NCBI GenBank assembly: GCA_012295275.1
Contig: CM022672.1
Location: forward strand, 28,687,972 to 28,751,971
Origin: Chrysomallon squamiferum
Taxonomy: Eukaryota > Mollusca > Gastropoda > Neomphalida > Peltospiridae
Length of the DNA: 64,000 nucleotides
Direction of reading: 5' to 3'
The translations under genes and the position numbers were made by a program. Numbering within the stretch: position 1 is the first letter of the stretch; each line of letters begins with the position of its first letter. This document shows, in pieces, positions 24,465-37,400 of the stretch. Under the pieces are notes generated by a model that saw only the letters and a program-made list of their open reading frames with translations, was not told the origin of the DNA and searched no databases.

Positions 24465-25656
24465 TATATTTATTACATAGTTTTCAAGCTAGGTAAGAAA
24501 AATAGGGAGAAGTAGCATTTCCCGCTATATACAACAGGGTTAAGTCAAGGTGAAATTTTTTGAAGATGAAATGAGACAACAGGACATAACCTTGCCTTTC
24601 TCATGAAATTAAACATCTACAAGTATGCATCAATATTCTGTTTCTAGTAAAAACATGGCCTTTAAGTAAATAGTTTATATATACTCATGCAGTAACAGGT
24701 AAAATTATTCAACAGTTGTATTCTTGTTTGTATATGATTACCTGCAGCCTGCTTCCTTGACTCGGGCCACTACTTGCATAGGTTGTGAAGTGTAATCTTT
24801 ACAGTGCATGTAATTATTTTCAGTCACTTAACATGTAAATCTTAGTTAATTTGAGTACAAGTTTATTAGAACAGTGTTTATTCTCAACATCAACAGTAAA
24901 ACAATACATTTTTGCAACTATTCATTCAGTTGTTCACATGACCTTCTTCCACGTAACCTGTAAGTGACTGTAGCCATTTCCACAGTACTCATTCCTGGAC
25001 ACAAAGTCCGTTTTAAGTATTGAATGGTGTGAGAAGGAGATTTGTGTTTATTGTCATAAAAAAAATTCCAGGTAGGCTCACAGAAAAACAAAGAAAATTT
25101 ATTAATAATCTTTATACCAGTTTCTTTGTGTTTGAAAGCATGAAACTTGAAAAATTGGCAGCATTATTATAAAATTATATGTAATAAATATATTTTGAAA
25201 TAACAAATTTGCTGCCCGAATGTAAAATGTGGCCATGTGATTGTTGGATAAAATTGGAGGCAAAATGCACACTTGCAACTTCCAAAACATATTTAAAAAA
25301 TAATAATAAATAAATTTTGAAAAATGAAATGGAAGAAACCTAAGAATGCCACTGTGGGCTAAAATAACGTGAGGTTTAGTTCAATATATGACAAAATATT
25401 TCCAAATAAATGTTTTATTGAAATGTTTAAACCAAAAAATATTAAAAACAATTAAATTACTCTTTGAACATATACATTAAAACAGATGTTGAATATTTTG
25501 GTGTGTGAGTGTTCGTGTGTGTTTAATCATCATCAATTTTTTTTAAATTATTCTATTCAGTAAATCAACTTTTTGTTTCTAAATTTGAAACCTTTTTAGC
25601 TGTTCAGATATAATCCATCTGGGACTGAACTAAATTTGTAGCCTTCTGAATTTACG
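23685..25656. other. Longer array intron with (TG)n
   Basis: (TG)n at 24434-24461. A minus-strand frame at 25102-25290 has no recognised features. No finger relic found. Confidence 0.4.
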
Positions 25657-25891
25657 TCAGTTCACATCTGGGTGAAGTCTCCTGAGATGTTCGTTATATT
25701 TATCTTTGCGAGTGAATTGTTTAGAACACACTGGACAAATGAACATGCACACACGCAGGTGGATTGACCTCCAATGCCTGAGCAAGTCATATTTACGAGA
25801 GAAAAATGTGTTGCAAACACTACAAGGAATTTTTTTTGTATCTGTTGCTAAGAGTAAGGACTGGCTTGGTGGAAATCTGTTCTGGGCCCAC
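25657..25891 (-). CDS. M zinc-finger terminal exon 8
   Basis: The acceptor is TTCTTCTTTCAG. The 77 residues begin WAQNRFPPSQSLLLATD. Finger 1 is CSVC...H-x4-H, helix RKYDLLR, followed by WRSIH. Finger 2 is CPVC...H-x4-H, helix RKDKYNE, with Tyr at the usually leucine core position. It is a sister of the 26479-26761 exon (HWRSIHLRV against HWESVHLRV). No ATG-started frame covers it. Confidence 0.88.
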
Positions 25892-26478
25892 CTGAAAGAA
25901 GAAGAACAGTTCTGTCATCACTCTTCACATCTGTTGACCTGTAATACACCATTATTTATCATAATGTTACCATTCTGAAAACAAAAATATTTTAATGTGA
26001 TTCAGTTTCTGAATTATTTATCTGAAAGCAGTTATTGTTCATATTATTTAGGGGAATAAATCAATTTATTAAAAATGCATTTCATTACTAAATCCTTATC
26101 ATGTTTTACAAATGTACTTTAAAATCACCTTAAAAAAAAGCAGTGTATTATAATAGATTAAATTAAATAATTTTGACATCATAAGCAGTGTAAGTGTACA
26201 TAGTATCCTAGTTCCACCCAGATTATCTGGCTCAGTAGTCAAATGTTTAACCTATATTATTACACAAACAATATCTGTTCATCTTCACCTTTTTTTAATT
26301 CATTTGCTGAAAACATTCTTTTTGCAGTTTTTCCTAAACAAATGTCTTAAAATGTATTTTGACAACCAATGTGAATGGATGGATTCTTCAACAATCCAAG
26401 CAAATATTTCCACAGTAACCAAATTAAACAGGAATGTACCAAACAAAATTAAATATTTATTGAAAAAAAATTAATGAT

Positions 26479-26761
26479 CTAAGTATTTCCTGTTTGTAAT
26501 GAATTCAATGCTTTATCACCAGAATGATATTTTTTCAAATGTTCTTGAAGTCTGCTTTTGCGAGTGTATCGCTTGTCACAGAAAGAACAAACAAAGTTTG
26601 ATACTCTAAGATGAACACTTTCCCAATGTCTGGTAAGTGTAAATTTACGTGAAAACACCTCATTACATCTGCTACACAGCAGCTTTTTGCCAATTTTTGT
26701 TAATGCATGTACTGATGCACTCGTATGTTTATTACTCTCAAGTAATTGATTCAGCATCAAC
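26479..26761 (-). CDS. M zinc-finger terminal exon 7
   Basis: The acceptor is TTTCTTCTTTCAG. The 93 residues have a long lead (LMLNQLLESNKHTS...). Finger 1 is CSRC...H-x4-H, helix RKFTLTR, followed by WESVH. Finger 2 is CSFC...H-x4-H, helix RKSRLQE. A polyadenylation signal (AATAAA, minus sense of 26456-26461) lies 18 bases past the stop, which supports a true terminal exon. It shares the unusual HWxSxHLRV linker with the next exon. Confidence 0.9.
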
Positions 26762-27189
26762 CTGAAAGAAGAAAAAATTCAAAACTAAAATCTGTTAAAA
26801 TCCAAAAAAATAATCTACCAAGATAAAATATTATATCAATTATATTTTATGACCACATATTTTACAAGGAACAGTTTATACATGATTGAACAGTAACTCA
26901 AGACAACCAGATTAGCATTATCAAACTGTACAAATCAAATCTACATGCAAACTTTCAGTTTCAAAAGTGTAGGTCTTTTAATTAAAAAGGTATTGGAAAA
27001 TGATCACAGATGCTGAGAAGTGGAGCTGTTTTGTTTCCTTTTTAATATTGGGTTCTACAATGGATTCCAGTCTATTTAATGAACAAGATCTCCTTGTATG
27101 AAGTCATATAACATAAAAATTGCTGCTCAAGAACTTGTTCACAATCAAAACAACTGTCAGATAACATTCACAACTTGACTAAATTATCT

Positions 27190-27389
27190 AACTCTAAAAG
27201 TAACAGATTCAGTAAGGATCTTTTTGACACAGTACTGAAGTTGATCCTTTCTACTATTCCATCTGCTACATAATATACATAAACTGATTCCATATTTTCA
27301 GGAGAATAATGAACAGCACAGAATACATTTCCTTTTATAGAAGTTTGACTGTGCAAAATAAAGATCTCTGAATTGTTTCAGACCTCAAT
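27190..27389 (-). pseudogene. Relic zinc-finger exon with intact acceptor
   Basis: ATTCTTCTTTCAG precedes 27389 and the entry phase is right, reading LRSETIQRSLFCTVKLL before a stop. The signature RKDQLQ of a second finger can still be read in another frame near 27240. Frame changes and stops lie between. The splice site is preserved but the fingers are destroyed. The lower boundary is approximate. Confidence 0.6.
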
Positions 27390-27886
27390 CTGAAAGAAGA
27401 ATAAACAGAAAATGATCTCAGAAAACAACCTTTTACCTAGCTTGTTATAACTCACAGAACATCAAGTAGTCTGAACTAAATTAGAGTATTCCCATTTTAA
27501 TCCTTAAAATGTAAACACTGAGCCATTCAATTTAAAATATTAATTCTTAAGAAACACACTGAAAGCTCAGAAGATATTCTTTACTAAAATGTCTACTAAA
27601 TCCAAGTTTCAGATACTAAAGCATGAACATTTTTATCCAGAAATTGGAGAAAAAACACATAAATAAGTAAATCCTGACATCAACATTTGTTTTCATGTAA
27701 TTTTATTTCTAAAAAATTTCTATATGAAATTGATCCACTTCCATTATTTAATTCTTTGTTGTTGTTATTGTATTTTTTTTTTAACAAGAAAATATGCAAA
27801 TTTTAAAAAAATAGAAATGAAAAACAAAATTAAAGTCTGAAAACAGTTAATTCTTTGACATAAACTTCTTTGTATTAAAAACAAAA

Positions 27887-28124
27887 TCATCTAACACTTC
27901 TGACTGGACCACTACATGTTTTAAGATGAGAATGTAGCTTGTCTTGTCGAGAAAATATTTTCCCACAAAAGTTACAAGAGTATTTCCTTTTTTGATGAAT
28001 GCTGCGAATATGTCTGTACAGATTGTAAGCATATCTGAACCGCTGCTGACACAAATCACATACTACTGGTGATGGTCCTTGGTCAAACTTTTTTCCTGCA
28101 CTAGGCTCAGTTGTATCCAAACAG
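27887..28124 (-). CDS. M zinc-finger terminal exon 6 (C2HC second finger)
   Basis: The acceptor is TTTCATTTCCAG; the entry base is C, so the junction codon becomes CAC (His). The 78 residues begin CLDTTEPSAGKKFDQ. Finger 1 is CDLC...H-x4-H, helix YAYNLYR. Finger 2 is CNFC, helix RQDKLHS, ending H-LKT-C. The tail is SGPVRSVR. Confidence 0.87.
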
Positions 28125-28816
28125 CTGGAAATGAAATATCACAAAGGCATCAGAAACGTTTTGCAGCTTCAAGTGACAGAGGAATAATGAAAGTAAAGAA
28201 ATATGTATATCAAACAATCAGCTGTTTTACCTGTCAAATGACACTAAGCACATTTTTATACATATATTTAAAATAGTATGTTATGAGATGTATTAAGGGT
28301 TAATATCTGTCAGTTTTTAACATTCAGATATATATATACTACACTATACAAAAGAAGAAAAATTAAACAGTTATATAATAAACAAATTACTGATCATTAA
28401 GAACAGAAAATTATGTCATTTAGCAAAGATTAAAAGCATGAATATTACTACAGATCCAGGATATTTATTGTTGATTATTACTAACACCATCAGCTGGAAT
28501 ACTGATATGATGGGCAACACATACAAACAAACAAAAATATTCCATCTATTTTACTGTAAATCATTACAGCACTGATGCAGTGTTGCAATTCTAGTAAAAA
28601 ATTACAACAGTAAAAAATAAAATCATTTATCAAGATATTCATCATACTTCTTCAAGTTTTATTATTAACAACAAACGAACTTGATTACAAGGAAATATTT
28701 CTTCCGATAAATGTTTGTTTTTATAATTTATTTCAAACAAACAACAATCTGTTTTTCTTAAGTCAATCAACTGTTACAAAGTTTTATTAAAATCCTCCAT
28801 TCCTTCACCTTAGCCA

Positions 28817-28930
28817 CATTAGATATGTTGATCCTTATTATTGTTTTGTGAAAAGATTCTCCCACAAATAGCACACCTCTGACTATTTGCTTGCACTGCT
28901 TTACTTAAAAATTATTTTTCTGGCCACAAA
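28817..28930 (-). pseudogene. Relic zinc-finger exon
   Basis: An acceptor-like CCTGTTTCAG precedes 28930. One frame reads CAICGRIFSQNNN then KDQH and a stop, i.e. a recognisable C-x2-C plus partial helix. Another frame upstream reads CGQKNNF then a stop. No continuous two-finger frame survives. This is interpreted as a decayed array member between intact exons 5 and 6. Confidence 0.5.
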
Positions 28931-29031
28931 CTGAAACAGGTAAGTATCAAATCATAAAAATAATATGCTTTACAAAGGTACCTTTTTAGTTAAAGTTATT
29001 AACACTCAGTAAGCACAAGCAGACTGAGATT

Positions 29032-29254
29032 TCACTGACTATTCTTGTATGCTTTGCAATTCATTTTTTTATGTCTGACAAGACTATCCTTTCTCAGAAA
29101 CCACTTGCCACATCCTGGACATTGCACTTGCAATTTTTCATGCACACTTCTGTAATGTCTCACAAGGTCTTTAGTAAGTCCAAATGTTTGGCTGCACTGT
29201 AAACAAACAGCTTTATCTTTAAATCCTGAGAGTGGAATCTTGCTGCCATTTCCT
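29032..29254 (-). CDS. M zinc-finger terminal exon 5 (C2HC second finger)
   Basis: The acceptor is GTTTTGTTTGCAG. The 73 residues begin GNGSKIPLSGFKDK. Finger 1 is CLQC...H-x4-H, helix LTKDLVR. Finger 2 is CPGC with helix RKDSLVR and ends H-KKMN-C, so Cys replaces the last His; C2HC fingers of this kind are also found in lola. It is a duplicate of the neighbouring exon at 29528-29759. Confidence 0.88.
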
Positions 29255-29527
29255 CTGCAAACAAAACAAGAATCACTGTCAAAAAACATTACCATATATT
29301 CTAGAGAGGACCAGTTCAAAACAGACACATGCCATAAAATTACACTTCTCTAAACTGAAATCATTTGTTTAAAGTTAATTATCCAGGAACACATTTCACA
29401 AAATAACTGAAGTGCTGTTATCCCATTGTTACCATATACTTATCAATCTACACTGAACACAAAACCAAAAAAACATTTAAAGACCAGTTTAAGGCTCCTG
29501 AACCAACTCACATATGAATAATATGAA

Positions 29528-29759
29528 CTAAAATGTTTTTCCTTTGTTTTTAAAGGTTTGGCAAATATGTTTAGAAATGTGTCTGACTAAAGCATCCTTT
29601 CTGTTGAATGATTTGCCACAGCCATCACAAACAGCACGCAGTTTCTGATGTACACTTCTGAAATGTCTAAGAAGATCTTTTGAAAGCCCAAAAGATCGGT
29701 TGCACTCAATACAAAAAGGTTTGTTTTGATGCTCTGAAGTGCTTCGAGATCGATGAGGT
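29528..29759 (-). CDS. M zinc-finger terminal exon 4
   Basis: The acceptor is CTGTTTGCAG. The 76 residues start with a Ser/Arg/His-rich lead (PHRSRSTSEHQNK). Finger 1 is CIEC...H-x4-H, helix LSKDLLR. Finger 2 is CDGC...H-x3-H, helix RKDALVR. A 15-residue basic tail follows. Together with the next exon it forms a recent duplicate pair: both have SFGL/TFGL before the first helix, RHxRSVH after it, and a GCGK turn in finger 2. Confidence 0.87.
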
Positions 29760-32372
29760 CTGCAAACAGAACAAGAATACCTTCAGATTTCAGTTACTAA
29801 AAACAACTGAAGCACATTCTCCAAGGTCAACGCACAAAGATGCTTTTCCCCTCCCTTCTATGTACAAAACACACGTGAGTTTACTACATTTTGGTAACAT
29901 TTCAAGATCACAAAAATATTATAATGAATGTAATTACCATTTAATACATAACCTGAACTCAATTTACAAATAACTGTTTTATTTATTTTTTAAAAATCAT
30001 TCTCAGAAAATTATTTGAAAACATAAATGTATTATTTAATGCTAACATTATAAATAAATAAATAAATAACTTTATTCTTCATCTTCTTTTTTATTTTATT
30101 TATAAAGCACTTTGGCTAACTAACTAGGAAATAAATGAAACAATCTGAATATCACATGTAAAACAAGATATAAACTTAAAATCTGATAACCTGTTGCATT
30201 CAAAGATCTTGGTTTTCCTCTCTAATAAGTTTTAAACTTTTCAATTACAATCATGAACAAAAATAAATCAGTTACGTTTTCCTGGAGGTTTTTTTTAAAA
30301 AGAAAAGAAAAAAAGATTTATTTTGTCAAGTCTATGTTAATAAGGATGATAAGATTATACAGCAGCAGTGTTAATGTGGTCAGTTTATAGAATCCAATGG
30401 ATTATTTTGACTAATCAGCTGAAAACCAAATGTAGGAGGAAAGCACAAATTACATTTCAATACCATCATAAACAATTCTGTTATTAAGATAACACTAACC
30501 AGTCATTTATGCCATAAAATTGTGGCAGCAAACATTTTTTGAAAAATATTAAAGAAAAGTAACTTAATGTTCTGAACTAACAGCCCAGCCTAGTGAGTAT
30601 ATATAATTTGATTAATTCTGGTTGTTTTTGTTTGTTTTTTAAATGTGCACAGATTCTACAGTAACTATTTTTTGAAAATACCACCAAATGCTGCATGATT
30701 AAAAAATTATTCTGAATGAACTAACAAACATCATGTTTTACATCTGTCTACAGTGTACACGATTTATCTTCAAATATGCATTGGCTAGTACAGTATAGTG
30801 TTTGACTTTCTTATCATTATCCAATCCAAAACCAGTTAAAATTTACAAGAATAGGAAAATAAAATGATGTAGCAATTATAAATACAGAAATGATTAAACA
30901 ATTTTTATCTGATTGAAAAGATGCTTTACATGTGACTTTGATGTAGTGACTGCACATGAAAAACCTGTTTTCATGACAGCCTTCTAATTTCTTTTTTTTT
31001 TTCTTTTTTTTTTTGTTATTTTACTTTTTTTCTCTCTCTCCCTTTTCATCCCTCCAATTTTCTAAATTGTTACTGTTTATCTTAGTATTCTTCAAGTTTT
31101 GGCTCTTCCAGCTCCAACATTCAACATTTTGTATGCTCCGGCTTTTCTTTCTTTTGATAACAGATTCTGTCAGACTGTTTCAATTTCTCTTGGTATCTAA
31201 TTATTAAAGATTTCCAAGCAGACTTTTTCCTGCTGAGGCTTCATTTTGTGGCTGGAGTATTTCTTTTTATATGAAGAAGTATTGTTATTTCTTAATTTTG
31301 GAATACTCTGTTGGAAAACAATGCAAACCATCTAACTTGAATAGGTTAGATAAATTTGGATATGTCAATTCATTTACAGCTGATAATTAAAAGTTGAAGG
31401 TGTCAGTAAAATAGTTTGTCTGAGGGAGTTTGAATTTTTAAAATTTAAATTTTTACTGCTGTTCTGATGGATAAGTATGTTTCATATGCCAAGAAACATG
31501 TTCTTATAAAATAATACAAAGGAATATGCATGTGTGTGTGTGTTTTTATGTTTCCTTGTGTATGCACTTACTGACAGATACAACCATAGAAACAGATGAA
31601 AAACACATGTACATATGTTACTAGAAACAACCAAAAATACACAAATTCCTGTGTTTCAAGATTTCCAAACTTCATGAAACAATCAACACAATTCAATTAG
31701 CTGACATTTAAATTGCAAATATCATATTTGTCATGATACATTAATTTGTAAGTAAAAAAACAAACACCAGTCAGTGCACTGCTAACAGTTTACTACAACA
31801 GTTCTTTGAAATTCTTGTCTGCTTTCATGTATTATGTAATCTGGCCTTTGCCATGTACAGAGGGAGATGACCAAAGTAGACATATTTTGTTCCACTTAGT
31901 CAAAAATCCATTATTCTGTAATTTCCCAGGGAAAAAAACAGCTGGATCATTCCAGTGCTTCAAGTTTTCAAAAGGCTAATTTCTATTAAATTTCTATTAG
32001 TCTGGAACAGCAAAACATATTAAACAATGTGCATATAAAAAGAAGTCGATATAGATACAAAATGGAATTTTACTAATAAAATAATTCCAACAATTTAAAC
32101 TAATTATAAAACACTTTCATAAATTAATTAGTACCTTTCTTGCATTAGAAATGCAGTTCACAAATTGGCTCAAACACCTCTAACAATTAATATTCATTTT
32201 GAGACAAACATGCATTATAATGAATACTAAGTAATCTAAAAAATGTATAAGTGTTTCACGTCAAAATTCTGAATTCACAATTCCAAGTGTAACATTTGAT
32301 CTTCATTATGATACATTTTGATGAGTAACATAGTTTGCTAAAATTAACTGCAAGTATTGAAAATAATGTTTA
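29760..32372. other. 2.6 kb array intron
   Basis: This is the largest finger-free gap inside the array. It holds a TAAA microsatellite near 30050, a T/C-rich tract at 30990-31040 and no finger pattern. Confidence 0.4.
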
Positions 32373-32625
32373 TCATTCTTTATCACGTGGAGTGGGTTTC
32401 CGACTAAGACAACTACAAGATTCAAAATGCCGAATTATGCTGTCTTTCCGCTGAAAGTTTTTCGAACAGAAAGGACATGTGTATTTTACTTTTTCATGAA
32501 CTGATTTAACATGTCTTGCAAGATTAGATCGCTGTTTATAAACATTATCACAGTGAGGACAACAATATGCAATGGCTCTCCTTTCAAGGAGCTGAATCTT
32601 TCTCCTTTCTGCAGCAGTCAGTGGT
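32373..32625 (-). CDS. M zinc-finger terminal exon 3 with TAAER lead-in
   Basis: The acceptor is GTTTCCTTTTCAG. The 83 residues begin PLTAAERRKIQLLERR, a basic stretch that echoes the LSAAERSKRLREH start of the nested basic gene at 40.0 kb. Finger 1 is CPHC...H-x4-H, helix QRSNLAR. Finger 2 is CPFC with helix RKDSIIR and a Cys in place of the last His (HFESCSC), so a C2HC finger. The tail is SRKPTPRDKE. Confidence 0.87.
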
Positions 32626-33554
32626 CTGAAAAGGAAACAGACATTCAACTAGAAAACTGCAATTATTTTATTACATGACACAAATTCAAATTCTTCCTTG
32701 CTGTACACACCTGCATTGAAAATAGTAGACATGCAACTAACAAGAAATACTATCTGTATACTCAACTATCCTTACCACTGGGTATAGCAGCAATATTTAA
32801 TTTTGAAATGATGTGGCTATGTTCAGCTAATGTGCTAAGTACACATTACAAACACAGTTCACCAGGTAAATCAGTATTAATACTACTGAAAAAATGCAAT
32901 CACATATTGTATTTATTTAACCCATCCACACAAAATGTTCTTTATCCATTATTTAAATACTAACCTTTTTTGTCTCAGTATGTATTACTGAAGTTTCATT
33001 TTGTTCAAACTATCCAGTACAAAACATTCTTTAACGTGTACTAAAATACTGGTTGTTACAATTTGCTTAATGTGTTCTCAATTTAATATTTCATTATTTC
33101 CCATGAAATTAATAAAACTGTTAACATTCAAGAAAACAAAGCAAATGGTTGGAAAAATGTTAGAAAATGATTTCTCCTGAAAGATGTATTTTTTCTTCTG
33201 ATAATTCAAGTATATTATGCCATCTCAACATTATCTTGACAAGTTGTCAAAATGAAGTCACTGACATTTTCTCTATTCATTCAGTGAAAGCCATAATACA
33301 AAACAAATATTAAAAATTACTTGTTCTTTGAGTTAATTAGTTGCGTGAAACATAATCATTTTTAAAAGAACATTTATTTAATACAAACTAAGAATTAAAA
33401 TTTTATTTTACAAATAGTAAGGAACAGGCAATGACAACATAATTTTAGTGAATATCAGAGCACATGATATCAGCAGAATAAGGAACTTTCTTTAACTATT
33501 TATATATCAAATTGTTTTCAAAGTCTGAAGCAGTAATGAAGATACATAACTTTC

Positions 33555-33774
33555 CTATAAGATATGATTATTAAGTTTACAATGCTGATTAAGATTGTCT
33601 TTTCGATTGAATGTCTGTCCACATGTTTTGCAAGAAAAGACTACTTTTTCATGTACACTTCTCTTGTGTCGAACAAGGTTGTGGCAGAATGTGAAGCTCT
33701 TGTTACAGATCTCACAAAGATAACAAGGATACATTTTGGATATTAGGGCATTTTTCTTGAAATGTCCAGGCAGT
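33555..33774 (-). CDS. M zinc-finger terminal exon 2
   Basis: The acceptor is TTTTGTTTTCAG. The 72 residues start LPGHFKKNALISK. Finger 1 is CEIC...H-x4-H, helix FCHNLVR; an extra CYLC precedes it and offers an alternative Cys pair. Finger 2 is CKTC...H-x5-H, helix RKDNLNQ. The stop is TAG four residues after the last His. No internal ATG-started frame of useful length exists, so the exon is easily missed by ATG-based ORF calls. Confidence 0.88.
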
Positions 33775-34191
33775 CTGAAAACAAAATAAAATTGTCCGGA
33801 TCATTGTAAATTCTGTTAAGTTTCACAAATTGTATAGAAGACAGTATGAATAGTAATCAGGAGAAAATAAATGTTACATAACAATATATTTATTACCAAA
33901 TAAATTAACAGATCTCAAAACTTTTTAGTATTACAAACTAATAAATCCACATTTTATTATATAGTATAAACAGTAAAATTCTTTTCATGCAGTCACATTC
34001 TCTGTAATGTAGTATTTCATAATTCCAACTTGCTAATAGTTTCACAATACCAAGACAGTAATACATCTTTCAAGCCCCAAAATCACAAGTCCATACATTA
34101 ACAGCTGTAATTTTTTTCAATGATGTTTCTAACGATTGCTGACAGAATTGTTTTCACTAGTGTCAGTGATTAAGACATGTCACAATGACCA

Positions 34192-34423
34192 TTAAGTATA
34201 ATGCCCTTGCATCTTCATGTGCATATTGAGTGCATACATCCGACTAAACTGTTGGCAGCACACTTTGCATGCATACCGCTTCTGTTCATGTATGCTCTTG
34301 TGGTGCCGCATCAAGTTGGTGCGGTAGGTAAAGGCTCGGCCACACAAATTGCACACAAACGACAAACCACTATGCATTATATCAGTGCTCTTCAACTGAG
34401 TGCAACTTTGTGCTTTCTCCTTT
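34192..34423 (-). CDS. M zinc-finger terminal exon 1 (most proximal)
   Basis: The acceptor is CTTCCATTTCAG. The exon adds 76 residues beginning KEKAQSCTQLK. Finger 1 is CNLC...H-x4-H with helix (-1 to +6) YRTNLMR. Finger 2 is CKVC...H-x5-H with helix RMYALNM, lacking the RKD signature of most second fingers here. The linker is EQKRYA. The protein ends two residues after the last His (GHYT). The closest partner by eye is the single finger exon of locus L (helix RKYGLDQ, H-x5-H, ending GHVS), which suggests this is the oldest exon of the array. It is the first finger exon met by the splicing machinery after the 11 kb intron. Confidence 0.88.
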
Positions 34424-37400
34424 CTGAAATGGAAGGAAAAGAATGTTTCAAGGTGTGAGCCAACCATAGAAACTAAAGTTTTCATGCAACCCCAAGAGAA
34501 TTTGCTTTTTAAAATAAATTATTCTTCTTCTACTAATGCAAATCTGAGGCACTGATATTCAATAATGAGTCAGCAATGAATAAGAGATGTTTTATTATTA
34601 CAAGTAAAAAAAATGTTATGGTGCTTGCATCACAAAACACAGGACTTTTTTTCCTAAAATGTATTGATATTATACGTCTATTTATTTTTTTTTTCCTTCA
34701 CAATTTTGATCATTATCTAAAACACACACACACACACAAAAAGAATTGCAAAACAAATTATCTCTGAAATTAATTTGTACAATATGTATTTCAATTTAAT
34801 AGATCTTTTGTTAGTATATTTTTCCACAGAACATTTTTAACCAGTTTCCATACTGAAACAATTTATACAACTTTAATTTGACTTCAAAATAGTGGATAAA
34901 GTCAGAAGTAAGACACCAGGTCTGGCAACTTTGCAAACCAATTTTATTTTATTTAAGGATAATTCAGCAATTCACACAACCAATGTGTCAACAACCACTT
35001 GTAATAAAATATATGTTTGTTTTAGTTTCAAATGCACTTCAATGGACCAATATTTATGAAAATACAGCCCTTTTTTTAAAAATGAAAACTATTAAATTCC
35101 TAAGCAACCAATGGGTTGTTCTTCATAATGTAGCTGTTGCTGGAAATGTAACTGTAAAAATCATAAATTACTTATTCTATGGACCATGTTACAAGTTTGT
35201 ACCTTTTACCTTTGAATTTGATCTTGTGGTCAGAATAATGATGTTAATAACAAATTTAAAGTCAAAACAAGCATATCTGATGCATGTTTAACACACTTAA
35301 AGATAGTTAAATGCACGTCAGATGCAAAATAAAATAGAAGCCTAATTTCGCAAGATCATATTTCCATATGTATTGTATGAAGAATGTAAACTTAATATTC
35401 AAGTTTTTGAGACCAAATATGTATACCAATTCCATTCAAAATTCAAATTAGCCAAGTTACAATTTTACATTTTTATCTATTATCTGACATAGAATTACCC
35501 TTAAATATTACCTACAATTCAAATAAAGCCCAATGAAATGCCGCAAAAATCACTGGATATACACTGCCTTTGTGTAAGTATTTTAAGTTCTTTCTGGCTC
35601 TATATAAAGAAATTACTGTAATATCCAGTTATTTATATCAAGCCTGTCATATTTTGAAATGCATGAAGTATGCATTATTGAGACTGCTCATCAGTTCTGA
35701 AGTTCTCAAGTTTATGTTAGTAAGAAAAAAATTTAAATGGAAATTAATATCAGTGCAAGTTATTTCTCAAAATAAGCAGATGTTGATTTTTTTTAAAGAA
35801 TTATTGACACAATCAACAAAATGAAGACTACAGGAATTATAATAGGCAATTCATTATTAATCCCATTTTCAAGTACCTTTTTTTAAATTACATATCCTAA
35901 TTTTTCAACTTCAGTAATTTTGTTTTCATTTTTAACTACAAAAGAAGTTTTACCTTCTCTACAAACACACTGAACCTGATTAGAAAGACAAGTTATAAGA
36001 TGGTCATTACCACAGCAGGCAATAATACTTTTTTGTGTTTGACCACACTAAAATATTTTTGGTGCCAAAACCCCTAAGCAAGAATTAGATGATTCACTCT
36101 CAGATAATATATTTTATGTCAATTCTCTGTGTAATTTAAATATTCAAATGTCAAACTGCATTTATCTTTTCCTCATAAATCATACAGATGTATGTAATTT
36201 TGCATAAATGCCATTAAAATTTTCACCCATTCTTTATTTTTATTTTAAATTGTAACATCTGTTCCCGATAAAATGAAGTAAATTCAAAATAGATATTTTT
36301 TTTTTTTTTTATGTGGATGTTTTGCTGGTTGTTTTGGTTTTTTAAATAATAACAATAAATAAAAAACATAGATTTTGTAGATTTTCAATTATACAAGCTC
36401 ATGTGTTTTTATTTGTGTGTGTGTGTGTGTGTGTATGTGTGTGTGTTTTAGTTATATGAGAAGAGAAAATAAATAAATCAAAGAAAAACCCACATGTAAA
36501 CAAAGTATAAATAATTTGAAAATTTAAGGTTTATAAACAATGGTAAGCTGTAACTAATAATGTACAGCAAACTTAGTTTTCAAATTGCTTTCCTTTTGAA
36601 TTGGCATATTATTGTTTTGAGGAATGTTAGTGAGAAAAAAATGTATGAATAGCATCAAATTTTTCTTCTCTTTCAACAACATTTCTAACTTAAATAAACT
36701 CAAATATATCACTTAAATTGTCAATGCATGTAGATTAAGAGAGTTAATAAAAAAAAAGTCTGACAATGTACAGATTTTTTAAAGCAGTTGTTGTTTTGTG
36801 TACTGAATTTCATTTACAAAGTTCTTTTACATTGGGTAATTTTTTAAGGGCCTACTGTAATTTGAGATTGACTAAAATTTATTTCATATGTCATGCTTTG
36901 TGTTGCAAATATTGAGTCTACTAAAAAAAATGTATTCAACTCTGCAAAGTGTATTTCATTTGGTATATTGAAGCCAAAGCTGCTAAAAATAAAATATTCC
37001 TTTGCACTTGCCTTTCCTCCTGAAAACATTTCACAGTTAATGAATCACAGCTAATGAATTACAATGTAACAGTACTTACAAAAGTTTTAAGTTTGGTAAT
37101 GTGAATGTAAATGGAGCAAAAGCTGAATTTCACTTGTACAAGTTTTGAGAAGTGACAAATAAATTTCTGAGCATCTGTTTCAATGTTGGAGAGGATTTTA
37201 CAGAGGATTTTACGAACCACAGGAGACTATTAAAGGAAATTTGTACTGGGAGACCTCTGTTATTATTTATTATGTATGTAGTATGTTTTGAACCAGATTT
37301 TATACTGAAGTCATTCAAAGCAGTCTGTAACATTATGGCAAGAAGTGATATGCCTACATAGCAAAATGCTTTATCCTGAAGCTAACGTTGTGTTTCTGCA

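Noticed and set aside
25706-25978. 90-codon plus-strand frame
   Set aside because: Antisense shadow of finger exon 25657-25891; similar antisense shadows occur at 33564-33746, 34201-34458 and 29680-29973.
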